Assembly: GCF_001017435.1 (NCBI RefSeq)
Contig: NZ_CP011371.1
Coordinates: forward strand, 1,674,001 to 1,738,000
From: Caldimonas brevitalea
GTDB taxonomy: Bacteria; Pseudomonadota; Gammaproteobacteria; Burkholderiales; Burkholderiaceae_C
Reading direction: 5' to 3'
DNA: 64,000 bases
The notes under the pieces were generated by a model. That model searched no databases. It was not told where the DNA came from and saw only the letters and a list, made by a program, of their open reading frames with translations. A program made the translations under genes and the position numbers. Each line of letters begins with the position of its first letter. Position 1 is the first letter of the stretch. Positions 1-9,187 of the stretch are shown here, in pieces.

Positions 1-1527
1 AAGCAGGGCGCCACCGCGCAGGTGGCGGGCGGTGTGCCGGCGATGTGCGACGGTGTCACGCAGGGCCTGCCCGGCATGGAGCTGAGCCTGTTCTCGCGCG
101 ACACGATCGCGATGGGCACCGCCGTCGCGCTGTCGCACGATGTGTTCGATGCGGCATTGCTGCTCGGCATTTGCGACAAGATCGTGCCCGGCCTGTTGAT
201 CGGTGCCTTGCACTTCGGCCACCTGCCTTGCGTGTTCGTGCCCGCCGGGCCGATGTCGTCGGGGCTGTCCAACAGCGACAAGGCCAAGGTGCGGGAACAG
301 TTTGCGCAAGGCCTGGTGGGCCGCGACAAATTGCTCGAGGCCGAGTCGCAGGCCTACCATGGCCCGGGCACCTGCACCTTCTACGGCACCGCGAACAGCA
401 ACCAGATGCTGATGGAGGCCATGGGCCTGCATGTGCCGGGCGCCGCCTTCGTGCACCCGCATGCCGAGCTGCGTGAGGAATTGACCCGCGAGGCCGTGCG
501 CACCGCGCTGCGCAATGTCAAGGCGCGCCGCTTCACGCCGATCGGCGAGTTGGTCGACGAGCGTGTGATCGTCAATGCGATGGCCGCGCTGCTCGCCACT
601 GGCGGCTCGACCAACCATTTGATCCACTGGGTGGCGGTGGCGCGCGCGGCCGGCATCCTGATCGACTGGGACGACTTCTCCGACCTGTCCGCCGTGGTGC
701 CGCTGCTCAGCCGCGTCTACCCGAACGGCGCGGCCGACGTGAACCAGTTCCAGGCCGCCGGCGGCCCCGGCTTCGTGATCCGCGAGTTGGTCGAGCATGG
801 CTACATGCACGCCGATGTGCTCACCGTGGTCGAGGGCGGGCTGAAGGAATACGGGCGCCTGCCGGTCAAGAGCGAGGGCCGTTTGATGTGGCACGACCTG
901 CCGGCGCGCAGCGGCGACGAGGCCGTCGTGCGCACCGCGACGGCGCCCTTCAGCCCGCAGGGCGGGCTGAAGCTGTTGAAGGGCAACCTGGGGCGCTCAG
1001 TGATCAAGGTCTCGGCCGTGCCCGAAGAGCGGCACATCATCGAAGCACCGGCGCTGGTGTTCGACAGCCAGGACGGCTTGCAACAGGCCTTCCAGGCCGG
1101 TGAGCTCGAGCGTGACTTCGTCGCGGTGGTGCGCTTCCAGGGGCCGCGCGCCAACGGCATGCCCGAGTTGCACAAGCTGACGCCGCCGCTGGCCGTGCTG
1201 CAGGGCAAGGGCCACTGCGTCGCCCTGGTGACCGACGGCCGCATGAGCGGTGCCTCGGGCAAGGTGCCGGCCGCCATCCATGTCAGCCCCGAAGTGCTGG
1301 CCGGCGGCCCGCTCGGCAAGGTGCGCGACGGCGACCTGATCCGCCTCGACGCCGTGGCCGGCACGCTGGACGCGCTGGTGGACCCGGCCGAATGGGCCGC
1401 ACGCGAGGTGACGGTCATGCCCCCGGCCCTGGCCGAGGTGCATGCACATGGGCTGGGCCGCGAACTGTTCGCCGGTATGCGACGCAACGTGTTGACCGCC
1501 GAGGAAGGCGCCTGCACCTGGCTCTGA
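1..1527 (+). CDS. edd: 6-phosphogluconate dehydratase, 5' end outside the window
   Basis: The frame is open from base 1, so the start lies upstream. About 508 residues are present; Edd proteins are usually about 600 residues, so roughly the first 100 are missing. The protein belongs to the IlvD/Edd dehydratase family. Visible family stretches are [38 protein letters not shown] and [17 protein letters not shown]. The enzyme converts 6-phosphogluconate to KDPG in the cytoplasmic Entner-Doudoroff pathway. The next gene, 28 bases downstream, is the KDPG aldolase, which separates Edd from the paralogous dihydroxyacid dehydratase IlvD. Confidence 0.95.
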   Translation, partial: KQGATAQVAGGVPAMCDGVTQGLPGMELSLFSRDTIAMGTAVALSHDVFDAALLLGICDKIVPGLLIGALHFGHLPCVFVPAGPMSSGLSNSDKAKVREQFAQGLVGRDKLLEAESQAYHGPGTCTFYGTANSNQMLMEAMGLHVPGAAFVHPHAELREELTREAVRTALRNVKARRFTPIGELVDERVIVNAMAALLATGGSTNHLIHWVAVARAAGILIDWDDFSDLSAVVPLLSRVYPNGAADVNQFQAAGGPGFVIRELVEHGYMHADVLTVVEGGLKEYGRLPVKSEGRLMWHDLPARSGDEAVVRTATAPFSPQGGLKLLKGNLGRSVIKVSAVPEERHIIEAPALVFDSQDGLQQAFQAGELERDFVAVVRFQGPRANGMPELHKLTPPLAVLQGKGHCVALVTDGRMSGASGKVPAAIHVSPEVLAGGPLGKVRDGDLIRLDAVAGTLDALVDPAEWAAREVTVMPPALAEVHAHGLGRELFAGMRRNVLTAEEGACTWL

Positions 1528-1555
1528 GCCGCTCGACCGCTATGCAAAGGACAAC

Positions 1556-2179
1556 ATGAACACGCTGGAACTGGCCGCGCACGGCCCCGTCATCCCCGTC
1601 ATCGTCATCGACCGGCTCGAAGACGCCGTGCCGCTCGCCGAAGCTTTGGTGGCCGGCGGCGTCAAGGTGCTCGAAGTGACCCTGCGCACGCCGGTCGCGC
1701 TGCAGTGTATGGAGGCCATCGCCCGCTCGGTGCCGGACGCCATCGTCGGCGCCGGCACGGTGCGCAACGGCGTCGATGCGAAGGCAGTGCGCGAAGCGGG
1801 TTGCCATTTTGCGGTCAGCCCGGGCTACACGCCGGAGATCGGCCGCGCCTGCCAGGACCTCGGCCTGCCGCTGCTGCCCGGCGTGGCGACCGCCAGCGAA
1901 GTGATGACGGCCAACGCCGACGGCTATCACTTCCTCAAGTTCTTCCCGGCCACCGCGGCCGGTGGCATCCCCTTGCTGAAGGCGTTCTCGGGGCCTTTTC
2001 CCGACGTGGCGTTCTGCCCGACCGGCGGCATCACGGTCGAGACGGCACCGCAGTTCCTCGCGCTGCCCAACGTCAAGGTCTGTGGCGGCTCGTGGCTGAC
2101 GCCGTCGGAGGTCGTGAAGGCGCGCGACTGGGCCGCGATCACGCGGCTGGCGCAGCAAGCGTCGGCGCTGCGCCGCTGA
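1556..2179 (+). CDS. eda: KDPG/KHG aldolase (2-dehydro-3-deoxyphosphogluconate aldolase)
   Basis: A 207-residue protein of normal length for class I KDPG aldolases. The Schiff-base lysine is Lys128 in FLKFFPA, and the catalytic glutamate is Glu40 in VLEVTLRT. It cleaves KDPG to pyruvate and glyceraldehyde-3-phosphate, completing the Entner-Doudoroff route begun by the upstream edd gene. The ATG follows AAAGGACAAC, which holds a Shine-Dalgarno-like AAGGA. The two genes are close enough to be one operon. The gluconate kinase and TRAP genes about 7-10 kb away feed the same pathway. Confidence 0.95.
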   Translation: MNTLELAAHGPVIPVIVIDRLEDAVPLAEALVAGGVKVLEVTLRTPVALQCMEAIARSVPDAIVGAGTVRNGVDAKAVREAGCHFAVSPGYTPEIGRACQDLGLPLLPGVATASEVMTANADGYHFLKFFPATAAGGIPLLKAFSGPFPDVAFCPTGGITVETAPQFLALPNVKVCGGSWLTPSEVVKARDWAAITRLAQQASALRR

Positions 2180-2194
2180 CGTCTGCGCCGGTGT

Positions 2195-2584
2195 TCAGCT
2201 CGGCCGGCGTTCGATCAACTCGATCTTGTAGCCGTCCGGGTCGGTGACGAAGGCGATCACGGTGCTGCCGCCTTTCACCGGGCCGGCTTCGCGCGTCACC
2301 TGCCCGCCGTTGGCTTTGATCTTTTCGCACGCGGCATAGGCATCGGGCACTTCGATGGCCAGATGGCCGTAGGCGGTGCCCAGATCGTAGCGGTCGACGC
2401 CGTAGTTGTAGGTCAGCTCGATCTCGGCATGGTCCGGGTTGCGCCCGTAGCCGACGAAAGCGAGCGAATATTGCTGCTCGGGACGGTCGGTGGTGCGCAG
2501 CAGCTGCATGCCCATCACGCGGGTGTAGAAGTCGATCGAGCGCTGCAGGTCGCCGACGCGCAGCATGGTGTGGAGGAGTCTCAT
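2195..2584 (-). CDS. gloA: Lactoylglutathione lyase (glyoxalase I)
   Basis: A 129-residue glyoxalase I. The four metal ligands known from the E. coli enzyme fall at the same positions: His5, Glu56, His74 and Glu122. It isomerises the hemithioacetal of methylglyoxal and glutathione to S-lactoylglutathione in the cytoplasm. The start codon overlaps the stop of the upstream thioesterase gene (ATGA at 2581-2584), so the two are probably translationally coupled. That suggests a joint detoxification or thioester-handling unit, which is inference. Confidence 0.95.
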   Translation of the reverse strand: MRLLHTMLRVGDLQRSIDFYTRVMGMQLLRTTDRPEQQYSLAFVGYGRNPDHAEIELTYNYGVDRYDLGTAYGHLAIEVPDAYAACEKIKANGGQVTREAGPVKGGSTVIAFVTDPDGYKIELIERRPS

Positions 2585-3171
2585 CGTGGTGTGGCCTGGG
2601 CGGGAAGATCGAGGATAAAGCAGGTGGTCGACGCATGGGCGTAAAGCGTCCCGTCGGGGCCGGTCAAACGTCCTTCGGCGGTGCCCATGCGGTTCCCTGT
2701 GTGGATCACGCGGCCTTCGGCGCGCACCAGCGGCACCTTCTCGGTCAAGGCTTTCACGTAGTTCAGCTTCAGCTCCACGGTGGTGTAGGTCTTGCCCAGG
2801 GGCAGGGTGGAGTGCACCGCGCAGGCCACGGCCGAATCGAGCAAGGTGGCGATCCAGCCGCCGTGCACGGTGCCCAGCGGGTTGTAGTGCCGGAACAGCG
2901 GGCGGCCCTGGAACACGACACGGCCGCGCTCTGCCTCGACAATCAGATAGTCGAGCGTGCGGCTGATCGGCGGCGGCGGCAGTTCGCCAGCCAGCATCGC
3001 CTGGAACACCTCCAGGCCCGTCTTGCCTTGCAGTTGGTCGAGGCGGCTCAGTCCGGGGTCCATCAGCCGGGCGCGCACTTCGGCTTCGCGGCTTTGCCAG
3101 GCCGCCAGCTGGTCGGTGGCGGAGGTGGCAGCGGCAGACGTGGGGGCGGTGGGCGTGACGGTCGTGTTCAT
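2581..3171 (-). CDS. PaaI/hotdog-fold acyl-CoA thioesterase
   Basis: About 196 residues from the ATG at 3171. The frame stays open further upstream to 3255, but that stretch crosses the divergent promoter region. The hotdog-thioesterase signature is [18 protein letters not shown], and the C-terminal half is typical of PaaI-type enzymes. It probably hydrolyses an acyl- or aryl-CoA; the substrate cannot be read from the sequence. About 65 N-terminal residues, Ala/Thr-rich at first, precede the hotdog domain. It overlaps gloA by four bases and is divergent from a MarR-family gene, which may control the pair. Confidence 0.85.
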   Translation of the reverse strand: MNTTVTPTAPTSAAATSATDQLAAWQSREAEVRARLMDPGLSRLDQLQGKTGLEVFQAMLAGELPPPPISRTLDYLIVEAERGRVVFQGRPLFRHYNPLGTVHGGWIATLLDSAVACAVHSTLPLGKTYTTVELKLNYVKALTEKVPLVRAEGRVIHTGNRMGTAEGRLTGPDGTLYAHASTTCFILDLPAQATPR

Positions 3172-3213
3172 CGTGGCTCCTGCAAGGCCGGTGGCGGTCG
3201 CGGGGAAGAATAA

Positions 3214-3247
3214 TTGCGGGTACAAGTGTTGCAGGTACAATATACAA
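3214..3247. promoter_or_regulatory. Divergent promoter/operator with repeated TACAA boxes
   Basis: The gap between the thioesterase and MarR genes has three TACAA boxes in direct orientation at 3221-3225, 3236-3240 and 3243-3247. The first two lie in near-identical contexts (GCGGGTACAA and GCAGGTACAA). On the plus strand, TTGCGG (3214-3219) and TACAAT (3236-3241) with a 16-base spacer could be the -35 and -10 of the MarR gene. Binding by the MarR product is inferred from the divergent layout. Confidence 0.45.
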
Positions 3248-3248
3248 C

Positions 3249-3740
3249 ATGTCAAAGAAACGCACCGATGACGCAGTCCAGACCGCCGAGGTGGCGACGC
3301 CGCGCGGCTGCACCAACCTGAAATTGCGACAGCTGACGCGGGCGGTCGGGCGCCACTACGACGCGGCGGTGGGGGCCACCGGGCTGAAGGGCACGCAGTA
3401 TTCGCTGTTGTCGCACGTCGTGCTGCAGGGGCCGGTGAAGCCGTCGGTGCTGGCGGCCCAGCTCAAGCTCGACCCGTCTTCGCTGACCCGCAATCTGCAG
3501 CCGCTGGCGGCACGGGGCTGGGTCACGCAGGGCCCTGGCGACGACGCACGCAGCCGGCTGGTGCGAGCCACCGAGGCCGGCATCGCCAAGCGGGCGGAAG
3601 CGCAACGGGCGTGGAAGCAGGCACAGCTGGCGATCAACGCAAGGCTGGGACCGGCGCGTGTGGTGCAGCTGCATGCGCTGCTCGATGAGTGTCTGGCCTT
3701 GCTGGACGAGGCCGATGCGCAGGCCGCGGCGGGCGAGTAG
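3249..3740 (+). CDS. MarR-family transcriptional regulator
   Basis: A 163-residue winged-helix protein. The DNA-recognition region reads [29 protein letters not shown], followed by the wing [17 protein letters not shown]. Flanking helices fit the MarR dimerisation layout. It is transcribed away from the thioesterase-gloA pair and shares a 77-base gap with it, so it probably represses that pair and itself. The ligand is unknown. There is no clear Shine-Dalgarno sequence, and the candidate -10 sits only about 7 bases before the ATG, so translation may be nearly leaderless. Confidence 0.85.
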   Translation: MSKKRTDDAVQTAEVATPRGCTNLKLRQLTRAVGRHYDAAVGATGLKGTQYSLLSHVVLQGPVKPSVLAAQLKLDPSSLTRNLQPLAARGWVTQGPGDDARSRLVRATEAGIAKRAEAQRAWKQAQLAINARLGPARVVQLHALLDECLALLDEADAQAAAGE

Positions 3741-3820
3741 GGCGGCCTCCCGCGCAGCGATGGCCGAGGGCCGCAGCTGATATCGTGGCGGCTGCCGCCA
3801 CTTCCCCGTCGATCTTCGCC

Positions 3821-4492
3821 ATGCTCACGCTGTTCACTGCCGCCATCGTGCTCGGGTTCGTCTTCAACGCGGCCCCGGGGGCGGTTTTCGCCGAAACGGT
3901 GCGCCAAGGTGTGCACGGCGGCTTCAAGCCGGCGTTCGCGGTGCAGCTGGGTTCGCTGGTGGGCGACGCCTTGTGGGCGGTGCTGGGGCTGGCGGGCGTC
4001 GGTCTGCTGCTGCAAAGCCCGGCATTGCGGCTGCCGATCGGCGTGGCCGGGGTGGTCTACCTGCTGTGGCTGGCCTGGGACTCGTGGCGTGCGGCCAACC
4101 AGGAGTTCAAGGTCGACGCGGGCGGCGCGGTCGAAGGGCGCCGCGCCTTGCGCGCCGGCGTGCTGCTGTCAGTCACCAATCCGCAGAACATCGCCTATTG
4201 GGCGGCGCTCGGCAGTGCGATGGGCGCGGTGGGGGTGCACCAGCCGACGACGACCGACTACGGCGTCTTCTTCGCCGGCTTCATGACGTCGTCGGTGCTC
4301 TGGTGTTTCATCTGCGCGGCACTGGTCGACCGGGTGTTCCGCGGTGTCGGCCGCCATTGGGCGCGTGCCACCTATCGCGCCTGCGCGGTGGCATTTCTGG
4401 CCTTGGCCCTGTCGTCGCTGCGCGACCTGGTGGTCTCGCACCAGCAGACTGCGCTGCCGGGGCAGCCGCCGGCGCAGCACGGCCGGCCCTGA
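3821..4492 (+). CDS. LysE-family amino-acid/metabolite exporter
   Basis: About 223 residues with five to six hydrophobic segments, as expected for the LysE/RhtB superfamily. The start MLTLFTAAIVLGFVFNAAPGAVFAE matches the usual N-terminal helix with its conserved Pro-Gly motif. VTNPQNIAYW resembles the central NPK-type loop of the family. It would export amino acids or related metabolites across the inner membrane. An upstream in-frame start at 3689 is rejected because it adds a low-complexity Arg/Ala stretch before the first helix. Confidence 0.85.
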   Translation: MLTLFTAAIVLGFVFNAAPGAVFAETVRQGVHGGFKPAFAVQLGSLVGDALWAVLGLAGVGLLLQSPALRLPIGVAGVVYLLWLAWDSWRAANQEFKVDAGGAVEGRRALRAGVLLSVTNPQNIAYWAALGSAMGAVGVHQPTTTDYGVFFAGFMTSSVLWCFICAALVDRVFRGVGRHWARATYRACAVAFLALALSSLRDLVVSHQQTALPGQPPAQHGRP

Positions 4493-4517
4493 CGGGTGGC
4501 CGTGCCGTGCCCGGGCC

Positions 4518-5831
4518 TCAGAAGGCCGCGTAGACGAGGTTCTTGAACAGGCTGCGGTAATGGTCGCGCTGGCCCGGCGCCTGCATCATCCAGATCGCGA
4601 TCAGCCGCTCGCGCGGATCGACCCAGAAATACGTGCCGCCGAGGCCGCCCCAGCTGTAATCGCCGATCGACCCCGCGTTGGACGCCTCGCCGGCCGTCAC
4701 CCGCACACCGAAGCCGAGCCCGAAGCCGTAGCCGTCGCCGGGCAGGTAGCCGGTGGTGGCGCCCGGCACCTGGCTCTTCAGGATCACATCGGTGCCGAGG
4801 TGGTCGCTCGTCATCAACTCGACCGTCTTGCGTGACAGCAGCCGCACGCCGTCCACCTCGCCACCGTTGAGCAGCATCCGCGCGAAGGTCAGGTAGTCGC
4901 TCGCGGTCGACACCAGGCCGCCGCCGCCCGACTCGAACACCGGCGGGCGGGTCGCGTCGAGCAAACGCACCGGCTGCTTGGTGTCGGGGTCGAGCTTGAA
5001 GGGTTCGGCCAGGCGTGCGTGCTTGTCGGCGGGCAGGTGGAAGCCCGTGTCGGTCATCTTCAAGGGCGTGAAGATGCGCTGCTGCAGGTGCTCGCCGAGG
5101 GTCTGTCCGCTGACCCGCTCGATCAGCGCGCCCAGTACGTCGGTGGCGCGGCTGTATTCCCAGGTGGTGCCGGGTGCGTAGGCCAACGGCAGGGTGGCGA
5201 GGCGGCGCGAGAACTCGGTGTTGTTCAGCTTGCCGTGCTCGACGCCGGCCTTCAGGTACTCGGTCTTGATGGCCGAGCTGCCGAACACGCCGTAGGTCAG
5301 GCCGGCGGTATGGCGCAGCAGGTCCTGCACGGTGGGCAGGCGCGGCGACGGCACGCGTTCGATCACTGCGTTGCCGGCGGCGTCCTTTTTCTCGATGCCC
5401 AGGCTCAGGTTCTTGAACTCGGGCAGGTGGCGTTCGATCGGGTCACCGAGCTGCACCTTGCCCTCCTCGACCAGCATCATCACCGCGACCGACACGATGG
5501 GCTTGGTCATCGAGTAGATGCGGAAGATGGTGTCGGCCGTCATCGGCTGCTCGAGCTCGGGATTGCGCTTGCCGAGCGCGGCCTGGTGCACCACACGCCC
5601 GTCTCGCCACAGCAGCACGACGGCGCCGGGCAGGCGGCCCTTCTGGATGTCTTGCGACACCACCTGGTCGAGGCGCTGCAACGCGGGCCCGTTCAGCGGG
5701 CGGCTGTCGGGAGCGGAGCCGCCGGGGCTGGCGCAACCCCCGAGCAGCGCACCGGCGCATACCGTGCACAAGGCCAGGCCGTGTTTCACGCGGTCGAGCG
5801 TGGTCGCATCCGTTGGGGAGTGGGTTTGCAA
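4518..5831 (-). CDS. Serine hydrolase lipoprotein of the class C beta-lactamase/esterase family
   Basis: A penicillin-binding-protein-fold serine hydrolase. The catalytic SxxK is SMTK in FRIYSMTKPIVSV, the Tyr motif is YSR in WEYSRATD, and GGLGGTYFW lies near the C-terminus. The N-terminal HGLALCTVCAGALLGGC is a lipoprotein signal ending in a lipobox Cys, so it is probably membrane-anchored in the periplasm. The closest named types are EstB-like esterases; beta-lactam hydrolysis is not implied. The start is uncertain. TTG at 5831 has GGAG upstream, GTG at 5789 gives a textbook short signal, and the frame is open to TTG 5867. Confidence 0.85.
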   Translation of the reverse strand: MQTHSPTDATTLDRVKHGLALCTVCAGALLGGCASPGGSAPDSRPLNGPALQRLDQVVSQDIQKGRLPGAVVLLWRDGRVVHQAALGKRNPELEQPMTADTIFRIYSMTKPIVSVAVMMLVEEGKVQLGDPIERHLPEFKNLSLGIEKKDAAGNAVIERVPSPRLPTVQDLLRHTAGLTYGVFGSSAIKTEYLKAGVEHGKLNNTEFSRRLATLPLAYAPGTTWEYSRATDVLGALIERVSGQTLGEHLQQRIFTPLKMTDTGFHLPADKHARLAEPFKLDPDTKQPVRLLDATRPPVFESGGGGLVSTASDYLTFARMLLNGGEVDGVRLLSRKTVELMTSDHLGTDVILKSQVPGATTGYLPGDGYGFGLGFGVRVTAGEASNAGSIGDYSWGGLGGTYFWVDPRERLIAIWMMQAPGQRDHYRSLFKNLVYAAF

Positions 5832-6004
5832 GTCTGTCTCCGTTTGTGTCTTGTACGGAGGCGACAAGCTAAGGCGCGGGTTGGGGCGCTGGTGTCACCT
5901 GTGCGTCACCCTTAGGGAAGACCACGGGCGGCAATTCCGCAGCGTGGCACAGGGCCACGCACACCGCACGGCCGCTCCGCCTGGCGGAAGCGGCGAACGC
6001 AGGG

Positions 6005-6646
6005 TCAGCGCTGGCCTGCGCCCGAGGCAGCCGCACCCGGTGCCCCTGGCCTGCAGGCGGCGCGCAGTTTGGCGCTGCGGGTTTCATAGCGCGGCAAACG
6101 CGGGTCGTCCTGGCGCTCCTGCTCGTTGCGCCACGCGGCTACCGCGTCGTCGGCCAGCGTTTTGTCGTCGAGCTTGCGCATGCCGTCCGCGAGGCATTCG
6201 CAATTGGGCGCAGCGCCGGCGCTGTTGCCGTTGCGCTTGGCCTCGGCCTGGCACAGCGCGCCGATGTGGTCGCGCAGCGTGAGAGCCGAGCAGATGCGGG
6301 TCTGCTCGGTCAGGAAAGGCTGGCTGACACGCCGGTTGCCGCTGCGCAGGGCCTCGGTGATCTTGGCGTCCGCATGTTGGCGGATGCGCTCGGGCAGACA
6401 GCCGCACAAGGCGTTGCGCTCGAGTTGCAGGCGCAGCCGGTCTTCCTCCGCGTCGGCGTGGCGGCCGTTGGCCGTGCCGAGCCGCTGGGTGAAGCTGGCT
6501 TCGCAGTCGCTCTGCATGCCTTTCAGGTACTGCGCCAGCCATCCGGGGTCGGGCGTGGCGGGCGGGGCGGCGAGGGTAAGCGCAGGCAACCCTGCGAGCA
6601 GCGCCCCGGCGGCCAGGCGGCGCCATCGGGAATGCGAGGTGTTCAT
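6005..6646 (-). CDS. Secreted Cys-containing protein of unknown function
   Basis: A 213-residue protein with a clear Sec signal peptide (RWRR, then ALLAGLPALTLA, cleavage near residue 26). The mature part is Arg- and Glu-rich and helical-looking. It has about eight Cys, several paired (CGC in NALCGCLPE and CEC in APNCECLAD), which suggests disulphides in the periplasm. I recognise no family. It stands alone between the serine hydrolase and a divergently transcribed molybdopterin enzyme. Confidence 0.6.
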   Translation of the reverse strand: MNTSHSRWRRLAAGALLAGLPALTLAAPPATPDPGWLAQYLKGMQSDCEASFTQRLGTANGRHADAEEDRLRLQLERNALCGCLPERIRQHADAKITEALRSGNRRVSQPFLTEQTRICSALTLRDHIGALCQAEAKRNGNSAGAAPNCECLADGMRKLDDKTLADDAVAAWRNEQERQDDPRLPRYETRSAKLRAACRPGAPGAAASGAGQR

Positions 6647-6840
6647 ACGGGACGACCCTTGGTATACGTGTGGTGGTCTGCAGACGGTCGCCTGCGTCCT
6701 CCCGCGCGGGTAGGCGCAGGGCCGTGCAGCGGCGCGGCCGTGTCTCCTGGGTGACTGGCCGAACGCGGCGCAACGATAACCATTTCATCTTCGACACGGC
6801 ACGCCGAGTTTGCAACGGGTGTCGCCAAGCGTGTGCGACG

Positions 6841-6861
6841 CGATGACCTGCGAGGTCATCG
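6841..6861. promoter_or_regulatory. Perfect 9-bp inverted repeat upstream of the molybdopterin oxidoreductase
   Basis: CGATGACCT and AGGTCATCG are exact reverse complements separated by GCG. The site is about 50 bases before the proposed GTG start at 6913 and lies in non-coding sequence. It could be an operator for a dimeric regulator or an RNA hairpin in the leader. Confidence 0.45.
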
Positions 6862-6912
6862 CCCACTGCGGCGACCCGTGTGATCCTGCCGTGTCCTTTT
6901 GTGGAGCTTCCC

Positions 6913-9156
6913 GTGAACCAGCCCCTCGACGAGAACAACGAAACCATCGCCCACCGGGTCTGCCCTCTTTGCGAGGCCTGCTGCGGGCTCGAACTGCGGG
7001 TCTCGAACGGCAAGGTGACGAGCATCCGCGGCCATGAGGCCGATGTGTTCAGCCGCGGCTACCTCTGCCCCAAGGGGGTGGCGCTGAAGGACCTCCACGA
7101 AGATCCGGACCGGCTGCGCACGCCCTTGATCAAGCGCGACGGTCGTTTCGTCGCGGCCAGCTGGGACGAAGCTTTCGACGAAATCGAGCGGCGTTTGATG
7201 CCGCTGTTGAACGAGCACGGCCGCGATGCGGCGGCGGTGGTGCTGGGCAACCCGACCGTGCACAAGATGGGCGTGGGGCTCTACGGGCCCCGCTTTCTCA
7301 AGGCGCTCGGCTCCAAGCAGGTCTATTCGGCTTCCACGCTCGACCAGATGCCCAAGCAGCTGAGCAGCGGCTTGATGTTCGGCCACTGGCTGTCGATCCC
7401 GGTGCCCGACATCGAGCGCTGCGACTTCCTGCTGGTGCTGGGTGCCAACCCGGTTGCCTCCAACGGCAGCCTCTGGACCGTGCCCGACTTCCGCGGCAAG
7501 GCGAAGCAGATGCGCGCGCGCGGCGGGCGCATCGTGGTGGTCGATCCCCGGCGCACCGAGACGGCCGAGGTGGCCGATCGCCATCTGTTCATCCGTCCGG
7601 GCAGCGACGTGTTCCTGCTGCTCGGCATGGTGCACACGCTGTTCGACGAGGGCCTGGTGAAGCTGGGCCGGCTGGCGCCCCATGTGGCCGGCGTCGAGGA
7701 AGTGCAGCAGGCGGTGGTCGGCTACACGCCCGAGCGGATGGCCGCGCGCTGCGGCATCGACGCGCAAGAGATGCGCGAGCTGGCCCGCGCTCTCGCGGGG
7801 GCCGAGCGGGCGGCGGTCTACGGCCGGCTGGGCACCTGCACGCAGGAGTTCGGCAGCTTGTCGAGCTGGCTGGTCGATGTGCTCAACGTGCTCACCGGGC
7901 ATCTCGACGAGCCGGGTGGTGCGATGTTCCCGAAGGCGGCGGCCTTCGCGGTCAACACCGCGGGGCGCCCGGGCAGCGGGCGCGGTGTCATCACCGGCCG
8001 CCACAAGAGCCGCGTCAGCGGCGCGCCCGAAGTGTTCGGCGAGTTCCCGACCACCTGTCTGGCCGAGGAAATCGAAACGCCAGGGCCGGGGCAGGTGAAG
8101 GCGCTGGTGACGATCGGCAGCAACCCGGTGCTGTCGGCACCGAACGGCCCGCGCCTGGCGGCCGCGCTCGACCAGCTCGACTTCATGCTGAGCGTCGACA
8201 TCTATCTCAACGAGACGACCCGCCACGCCGACGTGATCCTGCCGGGGCTGTCGGCGCTGGAGGAAGCGCACTACGACGTGGCCTTCCCGCAGCTGTCGTA
8301 CCGCAACCATGCGCGCTACAGCCCGGCGGTGTTTGCGCCGCCGGCCGGCGCCTGGCCCGAGTGGCGCGCGCTGACCCGCTTGACCGGCATCGTGATGGGG
8401 CTGGGGGCGCGGGCCGATGTCGATGCCCTGGACGACCAGCTGACGCTGGAGCAGCTGCGCCGCAGCGCCGGCGAGCATGCCGAAGCGATGTTCGAGGCGG
8501 TGTCGGCCGTAGCATCGCGAGGGCCGGAGCGTTTGCTCGACCTGGCGCTGCGCAGCGGCCCTTACGGCGATGGTTTCGGTGCAAGGCCCGACGGCCTCAG
8601 CCTCGCCAAGCTCAAGCAGGCGCCGGACGGCATCGACCTGGGCCCGCTGGCGCCCCGCATCCCCGAGGTGCTGCGCACGCCCTCGGGCCGCATCGAGCTG
8701 GCGCCGCCGTCGCTGCTGGCCGACCTGCCGCGCGTGGCGGCCGACCTCGAGCGCCCGGTGCCCGACCTGGTGATCGTCGGCCGGCGCCAGGTGCGCTCGA
8801 ACAACAGCTGGATGCACAACCTGCCGACGCTGGCCAAGGGCCCGGTGCGGTGTACCGTGCTGGTGCACCCGCACGATGCGCAGCGGCTGGGCTTGCGCGA
8901 TGGGGCCACCGCCCGCATCGCAGGGCGTTCCGGCCGGAGCGTGGAAGCCCCCGTGCAGGTGAGCGACGAGATGATGCCGGGGGTGGTGAGCCTGCCGCAC
9001 GGATGGGGCCACGACCTGCCCGGCTCACAGCTCAGCGTGGCGGCACTGCGGCCCGGCGCTAACCTGAATGCGCTGCTCGACGACGGCGTGCGCGACCCGC
9101 TGTCGGGCAACGCCGTGCTGGGCGGCGTGCCGGTGACCTTGTCCGCGCTCGCCTAG
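6913..9156 (+). CDS. Molybdopterin-dependent oxidoreductase with an N-terminal [4Fe-4S] site
   Basis: About 747 residues of the DMSO-reductase superfamily. The N-terminal cluster motif is Cys17-x2-Cys20-x3-Cys24 and Cys52 (CPLCEACCG and GYLCPKG). Mo-bis-MGD domains follow (VLGANPVASNG, IVVVDPRRTETAEVADRHLFIRPGSD), then the C-terminal dinucleotide-binding domain (RSNNSWMHNLPTLAKG, LPHGWGH). No twin-Arg signal is seen, so it is probably cytoplasmic. The GTG at 6913 is chosen because GGAG sits six bases upstream; the frame is open to GTG 6880. No iron-sulphur or membrane-anchor subunit is adjacent, and the substrate is unknown. Confidence 0.85.
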   Translation: MNQPLDENNETIAHRVCPLCEACCGLELRVSNGKVTSIRGHEADVFSRGYLCPKGVALKDLHEDPDRLRTPLIKRDGRFVAASWDEAFDEIERRLMPLLNEHGRDAAAVVLGNPTVHKMGVGLYGPRFLKALGSKQVYSASTLDQMPKQLSSGLMFGHWLSIPVPDIERCDFLLVLGANPVASNGSLWTVPDFRGKAKQMRARGGRIVVVDPRRTETAEVADRHLFIRPGSDVFLLLGMVHTLFDEGLVKLGRLAPHVAGVEEVQQAVVGYTPERMAARCGIDAQEMRELARALAGAERAAVYGRLGTCTQEFGSLSSWLVDVLNVLTGHLDEPGGAMFPKAAAFAVNTAGRPGSGRGVITGRHKSRVSGAPEVFGEFPTTCLAEEIETPGPGQVKALVTIGSNPVLSAPNGPRLAAALDQLDFMLSVDIYLNETTRHADVILPGLSALEEAHYDVAFPQLSYRNHARYSPAVFAPPAGAWPEWRALTRLTGIVMGLGARADVDALDDQLTLEQLRRSAGEHAEAMFEAVSAVASRGPERLLDLALRSGPYGDGFGARPDGLSLAKLKQAPDGIDLGPLAPRIPEVLRTPSGRIELAPPSLLADLPRVAADLERPVPDLVIVGRRQVRSNNSWMHNLPTLAKGPVRCTVLVHPHDAQRLGLRDGATARIAGRSGRSVEAPVQVSDEMMPGVVSLPHGWGHDLPGSQLSVAALRPGANLNALLDDGVRDPLSGNAVLGGVPVTLSALA

Positions 9157-9187
9157 CGTTGCAGGCTGGCGCCCGCGGTTCGGCGTC

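Noticed and set aside
4518..5831. Beta-lactamase
   Set aside because: The Tyr motif and C-terminal region are of the esterase/EstB type; lack of typical class C features argues against a resistance enzyme.
6856..9012. 718-codon minus-strand frame opposite the molybdopterin gene
   Set aside because: Low-complexity His/Arg/Gln-rich translation with no domain; shadow of the oxidoreductase.
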